A stretch of 64,000 bases of DNA from Candidatus Eiseniibacteriota bacterium. GTDB taxonomy: Bacteria > Eisenbacteria > RBG-16-71-46 > CAIMUX01. Both the position numbers and the translations under genes were made by a program. The stretch spans positions 434,001-498,000 of the forward strand of contig JACKCR010000002.1 in the NCBI GenBank assembly GCA_020633975.1, in the 5' to 3' direction. Of the stretch, positions 18,161 to 25,966 are shown in pieces. The notes beneath the pieces are model-generated. The model searched no databases. It saw only the letters and a program-made list of their open reading frames with translations, and had not been told where the DNA came from. Every line of letters starts with the position of its first letter. Positions within the stretch are counted from its first letter, which is position 1.

Positions 18161-18349
18161 ATGCCCGAGAAGATCGAAGTGAAGGAGCAGAAGGAGTACC
18201 ACCCGAAGTGCCCACACTGCGACAAGGTGCTCTCGCAGATCTTCTTCCACAAGGTTCGGACGGTTGGGATGACAGGCATCGGCTATCTCGCCGTCTACAG
18301 CTGTCCCTACTGCAAGGTCGCACTCGGTACGAGTGCGAACTCGGGCTAG
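18161..18349 (+). CDS. Small zinc-ribbon protein
   Basis: A 62-residue protein with two knuckles, C17-P-H-C20 and C48-P-Y-C51, separated by 27 residues. This is the usual spacing for a four-Cys zinc ribbon. There is no membrane segment or signal peptide. A strong AGGAGG lies about five bases before the ATG, so translation is likely efficient. The function is not recognised; nucleic-acid or protein binding is typical of such ribbons. Its stop overlaps the end of the frameshifted gene on the opposite strand. Confidence 0.72.
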   Translation: MPEKIEVKEQKEYHPKCPHCDKVLSQIFFHKVRTVGMTGIGYLAVYSCPYCKVALGTSANSG

Positions 18350-19494
18350 CTCTCGACCTCGACGTGCGCCTCGGCGCACCTGAGGATCGTGCCGTGCGTG
18401 CTGCGTCCGTTTCGACCTGTTTGGCGAGCGGCTTCTTCCAACCGCTGAGCGGCGTCACGACGATGCCCAGCTGTTTCTTGGTCGCCTTTGTGACGCCAGG
18501 TCGCGACGACGCGGCCGCCGGCGAGGACGACAGCGGCGACATCGGCGAACCTGAGCCAGACCTTCCTACGTTCCGCCTCGTCGGGCACCGTCCAGCTCTT
18601 GTCAGCGTGGGCCATGAGCAGGTGTCGAACTTGGGGAGGAGCTGGGCAGGGGGACGGGACGTCGCTTGCGCAGGATGTCGATGTCGTCTCCGTGGAGTTT
18701 CAGGCCGGCTCGTCCTTCGCAGTCGATGTCGACGGTGCCCGGGATCGCGTCGATCCACTTCTGCGCGGATCCCACCTTCGCGCCGAAGAAGTGGGCTACG
18801 TCCTGGGCCGTGGCGGGTCCGTGGACTCCGGAGGTACCGACTCGTGAGTTCGGTTGCCGCCCGTGTCGGGATCGAGAGACTTCCAGTCGAGGTCGGGGGA
18901 GCCACGTGGCGCGGGCCACGTACGTCTGCTCTCGTCCACGCATCGTGCCGAGGCACACCTGGCCTGCATGCGCGAGCGCCCAGAACAGCCGTCCGGCTCC
19001 GAATCTGTACGCATCGTCGCGGTTCCCGATCCGCTCCTCCCACTCGTCGACGTAGCTCTTCGGCAAATGCGAGACGACATCGGTTCGAGTGAGCGGTTCA
19101 CCCTTCTCGAGACGCGCGAGTGTCTTTGCTACCGACTTCGTCGGGGGCTCGAGTCCGCGCCGCCCGGTGCGTAGCCAAACTCGCCAGGATGCTACGAATG
19201 TAAGCCCAATCATCAGCTGGATAGAGATGCAACGTGTCGCGTTGCCCCCACGTGTGACGAGCTTTCGATCCGTGTGCAGGGCCTTCCTCACGTCGTCGGC
19301 GGTTGGGCCACCTTCGCCGAGCCTGCTCCTTGCCGCGGTGCGAAGTGCAATCGAGTGGAGCGCTGGGGCCAGGATTTGCGCCTGCGCTCCCAACACGTCT
19401 CCCGCTGCCGTGACGAAGTCGGAAGCACTGGACCGGCGAGGTGGTTCCGTTCGGCGCGAAAGGCCGCGACGGCGGCTGGTGTGACTCGGATCAT
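18346..19494 (-). pseudogene. Winged-helix DNA-binding domain protein (HTH_42/YcaQ-like), interrupted by many frame changes
   Basis: Reading the minus strand from an ATG at 19494 gives consecutive HTH_42 family segments, but in changing frames: V-T-P-A-A-V-A-A-F-R-A-E-R, then a helical block, then T-W-G-Q-R-D-T-L-H-L-Y-P-A-D-D-W, then P-T-K-S-V-A-K-T-L-A-R-L, then H-G-P-A-T-A-Q-D-V, and finally L-L-P-K-F-D joined to M-A-H-A-D-K-S-W. Together they rebuild a nearly complete protein of about 375 residues. Relatives such as E. coli YcaQ are DNA glycosylases that resolve crosslinks. At least seven single-base shifts are needed, with no premature loss of sequence, which is more like sequencing error than old decay. 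Confidence 0.7.
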
Positions 19495-19527
19495 GGGGAG
19501 AGTCTATCCACATTGCCCCGAAGGAAA

Positions 19528-19556
19528 GCGGCCTGGTCTTCGAGAGACCAGGCCGC
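19528..19556 (-). terminator. Hairpin terminator after the Lys-rich protein gene
   Basis: A perfect 12-bp stem (GCGGCCTGGTCT / AGACCAGGCCGC) with a five-base loop sits between the stop of the small Lys-rich gene and the start of the HTH_42 gene, both on the minus strand. There is no long T-run. Confidence 0.6.
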
Positions 19557-19630
19557 CTACATCGAGCCGAGATGCGACCGAGGACAGGTGCGGGTGCGTC
19601 GACGAGTTGCTCTCGCCTATCGGCCGTACC

Positions 19631-20065
19631 TCAGCGACGGCGCCGCCGATTGGGCTTCTCGAGCTGCGACTGCGCCTTCTCGATCGCGACATAGAACGCA
19701 TTGGCCTGACGGAAGGAGTCCTTGAGCGCCTTGAGTTCTTTCGGCGTTTGCGGCCTTGGCCGTCCTCGCCTTCTCGAGCTCCCGCTTCGTCGTTGCGAGA
19801 TCCTTGGTGACGGTGCGAAGCGCCGCGCGGGTCTCCGCATTCGGTGACTTCTTCACCCGAGCGTTCGCCGTCTTCTTCCGCTTGTTGAGGGACGCATGTC
19901 TCTTGACAGACGCTTCACCGTCGTCGTCAACGCTTTCGCATCCTTGCTTCGAGCGGCGACGGCGCCTTCGCCTGCAATCCACGCGGCCTCGAGGTTGTCC
20001 ATCGCGGCGACGATCCTCTGTTCTACCGCGGTGTTCTTCGCAATCGATCTCTTACGCGTAGTCAT
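19631..20065 (-). pseudogene. Small Lys/Ala-rich helical protein, interrupted by two frame changes
   Basis: An ATG at 20065 with AAGGA upstream starts M-T-T-R-K-R-S-I-A-K. The frame changes near 19885 (R-D-M-R-P-S to L-N-K-R-K-K) and again near 19750 (before T-P-K-E-L-K-A-L-K). Joined, the pieces give about 145 residues, basic and probably all-helical, ending P-N-R-R-R-R-R. No family is recognised. The frame changes lie in the same tract as two other broken genes. Confidence 0.5.
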
Positions 20066-20179
20066 GTGGCACATCCTTGTTTCAGATTCGGGTTCAGATG
20101 AGGTGTCCTCACGAACAGCTGTACCCTATCGCAAATCGGAACGCCACTCTGCCCAAAACGTCCGGGGAGGTGGACGAGA

Positions 20180-20208
20180 ACGCCCTGCTGCGTGCCGCAG
20201 CAGGGCGT
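20180..20208. terminator. Perfect 13-bp hairpin downstream of the broken histidine kinase
   Basis: ACGCCCTGCTGCG and its exact reverse complement flank a three-base loop (TGC). It lies just beyond the likely end of the minus-strand kinase gene. No T-run follows on either strand, so termination strength is uncertain. Confidence 0.6.
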
Positions 20209-20245
20209 CCTCGGTAGGGCTTCGTTCCGATGTGTGTGGCGAGGC

Positions 20246-21390
20246 CTATGCCTGTTCCGCTTCTAGATCTGTGCCGGTGTTGCTGGGCCGCGAGCGGCAT
20301 CTCGACGAACCGATCGGGCGGGAACGATAGATAGAACGTCGAGCCCTGGCCCGGGGCGGACTCGACATCGATCCGTCCACCATGGGAGCGCAGGATCTTC
20401 TGACACTGGGTCAGGCCGAGACCCGTGCCCGGATACTTCGAGTGCGGGTGCAGGCGCTCCAGGGGGTTCTGAAGATCCGCTTCTGATCTACCGGATCGAT
20501 TCCGATTCCGTTGTCGCGGATCCAGATTCGGCAGCCGTGGTTGTCGTGCTCTCCACCGATCTCGACACGCGCTGCGCCATTCGGCTCCTGGAACTTGAGT
20601 GCGTTCGCGATCAGGTTCTGGAGAACCTGACGGAGGGAAGTCGCATCACCGGCCACCTGGGGCAGTGAGTCCACGATGATATCCGCGCTCTCGAAGCCTG
20701 GCGTCTCGGACAGGTCGCTCAGAACGGCTTTGAGTTCCTCGTCCAAGTCCACCACGTCCCGCGGGGGCGTCGCCTCGACCGGTTCTCGCGTACTCCGAGC
20801 AGTCCATCTACCAGATCGCTCATGCGATGAACGTTCTTCAAGATCCGATCGAGAGGATGTCGTCCGTTTCGTGGCTCTGCCCTTGGACCTGGTGGCGTGC
20901 AATAGGGCGCAGAAGCCGCCGATCTTCTGGAGCGGTGAGCGGAGATCGTGGGCCGCGATGTGGGCGAACCTCTCCTGTTCCTCGCGCTGATCGATGAGCC
21001 GCTTCTTCAGCTCGCGATCCGAAATCGCATAGCGAACGGCGCGGACGAGTTCGTGCGGACGGAACCCGCCCTTGACGAGGTAGTCGCGGGCGCCCAACCG
21101 CACGCAGTCAGCGGCGACCTTCTCGCTTCTGCACCCGTGATCATGATTACGGGAGGCGGATCCTGGAGGAACTGGAGCTCGGAGAGGACTCCGTTCCGTT
21201 GCAGTCCGGCAGGTTCTGGTCGAGGATGACGCAGTCGGTTTCGCCCCGACGCACGGCCTCGAGGCCAGTGACTCCGGTTTCCGCGATCTCGATCTCGGCG
21301 TCGATCAGCTCCGAGATCTCCAGGAAGCGGCAGTAGTAGCTCGCAGTCCTCCGGGCAGTCGTCGACCACGAGAATCCGATGCTTCGCCAA
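20246..21390 (-). pseudogene. Receiver-histidine kinase fusion, interrupted by about eight frame changes
   Basis: The minus strand encodes, in shifting frames, a receiver domain (TTG start at 21390; H-R-I-L-V-V-D-D-C-P-E-D, then D-C-V-I-L-D-Q-N-L-P, then V-I-M-I-T-G), a linker R-L-G-A-R-D-Y-L-V-K-G-G, the kinase H-box A-H-D-L-R-S-P-L, and ATPase motifs L-I-A-N-A-L-K-F, D-N-G-I-G-I and P-G-T-G-L-G-L. Frame changes fall near 21335, 21190, 21130, 20880, 20845, 20775, 20470 and 20270. All catalytic segments survive, so the underlying gene is complete. It sits beside two other c-di-GMP or response-regulator genes and would be their natural partner. Confidence 0.75.
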
Positions 21391-21760
21391 GGTTTGTTCC
21401 TCCCGTCCACATAGCGATCGGGCGCGCGATCGCGGCTCTTAGGCTCCATCACGGTCCAAACGGATCGGTGGGAAGTTGCGTGCTGACCCTCAGGCCCCGG
21501 GGGCATCGTCGCGCTCACATCGCCAGGCGGCAGTGCAACGGTGTCTCGGGGGGATTGGGTGAGATCACGCATGGGAGCGGACCGCGCGTTCGTGCATTGC
21601 CGAACGAACGACCGGTTCGCGTGAGCGCCGTCCCGGCGTCCGATCGCGGTTCCGCCGGTGGACTCAAGAAACCGCAGTGCAGCGCCGAGATACCGAGCAG
21701 GATGAAACTAGCCGGATCGGGGATGGAACCCGGAGCGTCCGGCACTTCATAGGAGGCTTG
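21391..21760. other. Divergent intergenic region between the kinase and GGDEF genes
   Basis: These 370 bp hold no convincing gene. They should contain promoters for both the minus-strand receiver-kinase and the plus-strand GGDEF gene, but I see no clear sigma70 box pair. Both outward genes have a ribosome site: GGGAGGAA before the TTG at 21390 and AGGAGG before the ATG at 21761. Confidence 0.5.
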
Positions 21761-23785
21761 ATGGGGCGGGCCACGACGAAGGATCTTGGAGCGCTGGGAG
21801 AGGAGGCGGGGACGATCCGCCTTCTCATGGTCGAGGACTCCGAAGATGACTACTTGCTCGCGCGCGGGTTTCTCGAATCCGCGTACGCCGGCAAGTACGA
21901 CATCGACTGGGCGCCGACGTTCGACGAGGGACTCCAGAAACTCGGTGCCGGTCGTTACGACCTTTGTGTCCTCGACTACCGACTCGGGGACCGCACGGGC
22001 CTCCAACTACTCGCCTCGGCACGAGAAAAGGGGGTCGACCTTCCGTTCGTCATGCTCACGAACGAGACCGACTCAGAGCTCGACGGGCGCGCCCTTCAGC
22101 TGGGAGCCGCGGACTTCCTCTCCAAGCTCAGAATCGATCCGGAGCTCCTCCATCGGAGCATCCGTTTCGCCGTACATCATCACCGCATGATCTCGGACCT
22201 GCGTGCACGTCAGGAACGTGTATCCAAGGCCGCGCTCGCCGCTCGAGATGGGATCTGGGAGTGGCTGGGCGAAGAGGACGCCGTGCTCCTTTCCGAGCAA
22301 TGGGCTCAGTGGCTGCCCGACGCGAACATCTCACCGGAGCCTACTCCCACGCAGGTGTGGCTCGATTCGATCCATCCCGATGATCGCTCCACGTTCGAGA
22401 CCAAACTGAGCGACCACCTCGAAGGTCGTGAAGAGACCTTCCAGCTCGAGTATCGGATGCGGAGCCGGGAAGGCGGGTGGCGTTGGATGCACGTCCGGGG
22501 GCTCGCGCTGACGCGAGGCGAACAGCGGCTCACAGGATTCCAGTCCGACATAACCGATCGGAAGCTCGTCGAACTGAGGCTCGAGCGGGATGCTCACCAC
22601 GATCCGCTCACTGGACTCGCGAACCGGAAAGTGTTCCTCCAGAAGGTGAACGCGGTTCTCAGCCGTCCGGGAATGGCGCGGAAGTGCGCGATCCTCTACA
22701 TCGACCTCGACGACTTCAAGATGATCAATGAAGAGCACGGACACCTCGCCGGGGACCGGGTTCTCGTGGAAGTGGCCCGCCGGATCGAGGACTCCCTCCG
22801 CTGCAACGACACGGCTTCCCGCATGGGCGGAGACGAGTTCGTCGCGCTGCTCGAAGGGGTCGGGTCCGAAGAGGAGGCGCGGCACGTCGTCCGACGGATG
22901 GCCACCGCGTTCCAAGCGCCCGTCAGACTCGATCACGGTAGCGTGCGTGTGACTGCGAGTTTCGGTATCGCGCTCGGAAGCGCGAGTTTCGTCCGTCCCC
23001 AGGAGTGGCTCCGGGAGGCTGACGCTGCGCTCTTCGACGCGAAGCGGGAGGGCAAGGCTCAGGGCGCGATCCGTGGGGCGACGCTCACCCTCCTGCCACC
23101 GCCATCCACTCCGGTGCGGGTCGAGCGGACGCAGACGTCCTTCCAGAAGGAGCGGAGTCTCGATCTGGACGAGCGTGTAACGGTGCAGCCGATCGTATCT
23201 CTGGTTTCGGGCCGGATGGAAGCCATCCGTCTCCGCATCGATCCGATCGAGGTACAGGAAGAGATCGCTGCCATCTGGCGCGGCGTGAATGTTCGTCACG
23301 AACGTTGGGTTCGTCTGGGCTGGATGTCGCCGACCACGCCGTTCCTCGTTTCCTCGTTCGCATCCGGTCCGGCACTCGCGCTTTCGATTCCGCCCGAACT
23401 CGGGAAGTCGTTCATCGTCGAACAGACTTACCGACCGGAGGGTGTGAGGCGGATGGCGCAGAAGTCGGAGCGGCGGCACGCGGTGAGTGGATTCCCGCTC
23501 GAGTACTCCGCGCTTCGCTCCCTGGTCCGGAATCAGCCCGAGGTCGTCCTGGTCGATGTCCGATCGGTTCTCGACTGTCGTGAAGAGGATTGGGAACTGT
23601 TCCGCGTATTCCTCCACATGGCCGAGGATCTTCGTGCGAAGGTCGTGGCCGAGGGTGTTGGGAGCGCGGCAGACCGAGAGGGGATCAAGCAGGCCGGTGT
23701 CCATTTCGCGACAGGGCCACTTCTCGCTCCCTGGATGTCCCTCGAACTGTTCTCGGCCTGGCTTCGACCGGGACGCGCAGCCTGA
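21761..23785 (+). CDS. REC-PAS-GGDEF diguanylate cyclase with degenerate EAL-like domain
   Basis: A 674-residue signalling protein. Domains in order are: receiver (about 18-140, phosphoacceptor Asp72 in V-L-D-Y-R-L), PAS (about 160-280, ending F-Q-S-D-I-T-D-R), GGDEF (about 290-450, active site G356-G-D-E-F360) and an EAL-like region to the end. The inhibitory RxxD site is intact at Arg347-Asp350, five residues before GGDEF, so product feedback is expected. The last domain keeps V-Q-P-I-V-S-L and V-V-A-E-G-V-G-S but has I-R-L-R where E-x-L should be, so phosphodiesterase activity is unlikely. The ATG at 21761 has AGGAGG four bases upstream. It should make c-di-GMP in response to a kinase, possibly the neighbouring broken one. 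Confidence 0.9.
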   Translation: MGRATTKDLGALGEEAGTIRLLMVEDSEDDYLLARGFLESAYAGKYDIDWAPTFDEGLQKLGAGRYDLCVLDYRLGDRTGLQLLASAREKGVDLPFVMLTNETDSELDGRALQLGAADFLSKLRIDPELLHRSIRFAVHHHRMISDLRARQERVSKAALAARDGIWEWLGEEDAVLLSEQWAQWLPDANISPEPTPTQVWLDSIHPDDRSTFETKLSDHLEGREETFQLEYRMRSREGGWRWMHVRGLALTRGEQRLTGFQSDITDRKLVELRLERDAHHDPLTGLANRKVFLQKVNAVLSRPGMARKCAILYIDLDDFKMINEEHGHLAGDRVLVEVARRIEDSLRCNDTASRMGGDEFVALLEGVGSEEEARHVVRRMATAFQAPVRLDHGSVRVTASFGIALGSASFVRPQEWLREADAALFDAKREGKAQGAIRGATLTLLPPPSTPVRVERTQTSFQKERSLDLDERVTVQPIVSLVSGRMEAIRLRIDPIEVQEEIAAIWRGVNVRHERWVRLGWMSPTTPFLVSSFASGPALALSIPPELGKSFIVEQTYRPEGVRRMAQKSERRHAVSGFPLEYSALRSLVRNQPEVVLVDVRSVLDCREEDWELFRVFLHMAEDLRAKVVAEGVGSAADREGIKQAGVHFATGPLLAPWMSLELFSAWLRPGRAA

Positions 23786-23843
23786 GGCGGACTGCGTAGG
23801 GACTCCGGTAGCGGGACCGAGCGGGTACATGACGTGATTACGA

Positions 23844-23874
23844 AGAGGGCACCTTCCGTCGGAAGGTGCCCTCT
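23844..23874. terminator. Bidirectional terminator between convergent genes
   Basis: A perfect 14-bp stem (AGAGGGCACCTTCC and its complement) with a three-base loop lies between the ends of the GGDEF gene and the opposite-strand response regulator. Position and stem strength suit termination of both. Confidence 0.75.
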
Positions 23875-23938
23875 CGTCATCCTGCCGGAACCGAAGTGCC
23901 GTCGTTTGGTCCGCCTCGGTCCTGGGATGCGACATGCG

Positions 23939-24685
23939 CTAGTGGCGTCGCTTCGTCCATCCGCGGACGGCGCCGTTCCCGTTGCTGTTCCCGCCGCCGT
24001 TCCCGCCGCTGTTGCCGTTGCCGTTCGCTTCTCCGCTCCCGTTCCTGCTACCACGGTCGTTGCCGTCGGGGCTGTCGCTTCCCTCTTTGGAGAGGCGATG
24101 GCTGTGGGCCTGAGCGGAGCCGTTGGTGAGGATCCCGTAGTACCGGGCGAGTGAGCGGACGAGGTCTACGAGAGCCGGGAAGTCGATCGGCTTGGTGACG
24201 GCCGTGCTCGCGCCCAGGTCGAGAGCTTGGTTCAAGACCTCGTCACGGGCGTCGGCGGTCAAGAGCATCACCGGCGTGTTGCGGAAGCGATCGTTTTCCT
24301 TGAGTTCCTTCAGCACGTCCAGGCCTCCGCGATCCGGAAGGTGGACGTCGAGAAGGACGAGCAACGGACGGCGCGAGCCGAGTTCCATCTGGCGTTCGAG
24401 CCAGGGAATGACCGACCGGCCTTCCTGGATTCCGACCAGTGGTTCGCAGATCCCCGCCGCGCGAAGAGAGGCTTCGAGCAAGACATGGAAGTCGGAGTCG
24501 TCATCGACGAGTACGAGCGGACGGAGCAGTTCGTTTGCTTGGAGGTTGCGGATCGGTGCTTGCGTGCCGCGAGGTTCCGCGGTGGGTGCGTTCACTTCAC
24601 AGGTCTGCGCGCCGCGCAAGTCCCCCTTTCGGGTCTGGGGCTCGGTGGTGACGACGAGCGACTCGAGAAACGCGACCTGGCTCAT
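23939..24685 (-). CDS. Single-domain response regulator with N-terminal extension and Gly/Asn-rich tail
   Basis: A 248-residue protein. Residues ~57-180 form a receiver domain: acidic pocket D61-D-D, phosphoacceptor Asp113 in L-L-D-V-H-L-P, and Lys in V-T-K-P-I-D. The first ~55 residues are unstructured, and the last ~60 are a low-complexity Gly/Asn/Ser tail with a basic end (R-G-W-T-K-R-R-H). There is no DNA-binding or enzymatic output domain, so it probably acts by protein contact or as a phosphate sink with the nearby kinase. GGGAGGA lies before the ATG. The tail resembles the one on the GT4 enzyme at 4.7-6.0 kb. Confidence 0.85.
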   Translation of the reverse strand: MSQVAFLESLVVTTEPQTRKGDLRGAQTCEVNAPTAEPRGTQAPIRNLQANELLRPLVLVDDDSDFHVLLEASLRAAGICEPLVGIQEGRSVIPWLERQMELGSRRPLLVLLDVHLPDRGGLDVLKELKENDRFRNTPVMLLTADARDEVLNQALDLGASTAVTKPIDFPALVDLVRSLARYYGILTNGSAQAHSHRLSKEGSDSPDGNDRGSRNGSGEANGNGNSGGNGGGNSNGNGAVRGWTKRRH

Positions 24686-24841
24686 TGGGTCCTCCCGTGA
24701 CTGGATGGCTGGAGAGAGACAGAGGGCCGGGCAGGAGGTGAACGTCGAGGATGCGGTGGGCCCACTATCGAGTTACGGCCGTCTCGGGGGCGGGCTTTAG
24801 AAGTTTTTTCGGGCGACCCAAAGAAACCTAATCGGCCGGGG

Positions 24842-25966
24842 TCAGCCTTCGACTGGACCGACCAACCCCCGAAGAATGCTCTCGAACCGGGTCGCCATCG
24901 CTTCTATCGAGAACTCCGCCATGACGCGTCTTGCGGCCGACTTGCCGACCGCGAGGCGCGTCTCGTCGTCGGAGAGGAGCAAGACCGCTGCCGCGACGAG
25001 AGCGCCCACATCACCGGGGGGAACGACGCGTCCGACGGACGGGTCGGCAATCATCTCCCTGACACCCCCAACGTCGAATGCGATCGGCGGCCTCTCGAGC
25101 GCCATCGCTTCCAGAACGGCATTCGGAAGCCCCTCACTCGCAGAGGTGAGCGCGACCAGGTCGCAGGCGCGGTACCAGTCCCAGACCGCGGTCTGGAACC
25201 CAGCGAAGTGGACGATGTCGGCGAGACCGTGCTCGGCTGCGAGCCGTTCCAGCGCGTCCCGCTCAGGGCCTTCTCCGACGAGAAGCGCCTGGAGGTCCGG
25301 GATCTGCTCACGAATCTTCGCCACGGCTTCGAGAAAGAGGTCGAACCGCTTCTGCGTCACCATCCGTCCGAATGCCCCGATCCAACGGCCGAGGGGCGGG
25401 AGACCGAGGGATTGCCGGATCTCGAAAGGCGTCCGTCCGTCGGGCGAGGGGACTTGGATTCCGTTGTGCACGACGTGGACCCGTTCTCTCGGCACCCACC
25501 CGTAGCCTACGTATCGCGTCCGGATCGATTCCGTGTTCGTGACGATCGCGTCCGCGAGCCGGAAGTAGGTGTGACGGTAGCGGACGTTGTTCGGCAGGAT
25601 CGCGAGTCCGTTCCTCGCGAGCACTTTCGGCTTGGATCCGGGCAGTCGCGCGATCCCCGCGAGCCGCACGTCCTTGTTGAAGTTCGCGACGACGACGTCG
25701 GGGTGTTCCTGGCGGAAGAGACCGCGAAGGCCGAGCAGTGTGGCGGGGTCGGCCTCGCCGCGGACTCGAACATCACGGGTGCGGAGACCTTGCTGCTCGG
25801 CACGCTGGAGAAAGGAGGAGCCGGCACGCCCGCCGATCAGAACGTCGTGTCCTCGCTCCGAGAGGGCGCTCGCAATCGTCAGCATCCAGCGCTCGCCTCC
25901 GCCGAAGCTCGTCTCGCGGACGGAATTGAGGAAGAAGACGCGGAAGCGTGCGGAGCCTCGGGTCAC
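24842..25966 (-). CDS. GT4 family glycosyltransferase
   Basis: A 374-residue GT-B enzyme with the GT4 landmarks S-F-G-G-G-E-R-W near the N-terminus, V-H-N-G-I-Q-V, G-A-F-G-R-M-V-T-Q-K-R-F, V-G-E-G-P-E-R-D and the donor-site block S-E-G-L-P-N-A-V-L-E-A-M. It probably transfers a sugar to a lipid-linked acceptor on the cytoplasmic side. The GTG start overlaps the stop of the upstream ABC exporter (GTGA), making a tight three-gene minus-strand operon with the O-antigen ligase. Confidence 0.87.
   Translation of the reverse strand: MTRGSARFRVFFLNSVRETSFGGGERWMLTIASALSERGHDVLIGGRAGSSFLQRAEQQGLRTRDVRVRGEADPATLLGLRGLFRQEHPDVVVANFNKDVRLAGIARLPGSKPKVLARNGLAILPNNVRYRHTYFRLADAIVTNTESIRTRYVGYGWVPRERVHVVHNGIQVPSPDGRTPFEIRQSLGLPPLGRWIGAFGRMVTQKRFDLFLEAVAKIREQIPDLQALLVGEGPERDALERLAAEHGLADIVHFAGFQTAVWDWYRACDLVALTSASEGLPNAVLEAMALERPPIAFDVGGVREMIADPSVGRVVPPGDVGALVAAAVLLLSDDETRLAVGKSAARRVMAEFSIEAMATRFESILRGLVGPVEG

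Noticed and set aside
18346-21390. A prophage or integrative element in the frameshifted tract
   Set aside because: No integrase, phage structural gene or att repeat is seen, although it lies near tRNAs; the genes are ordinary chromosomal families.
22331-23935. A 534-residue minus-strand frame under the GGDEF gene
   Set aside because: The plus strand encodes a clear REC-PAS-GGDEF protein; the antisense frame has no motif.
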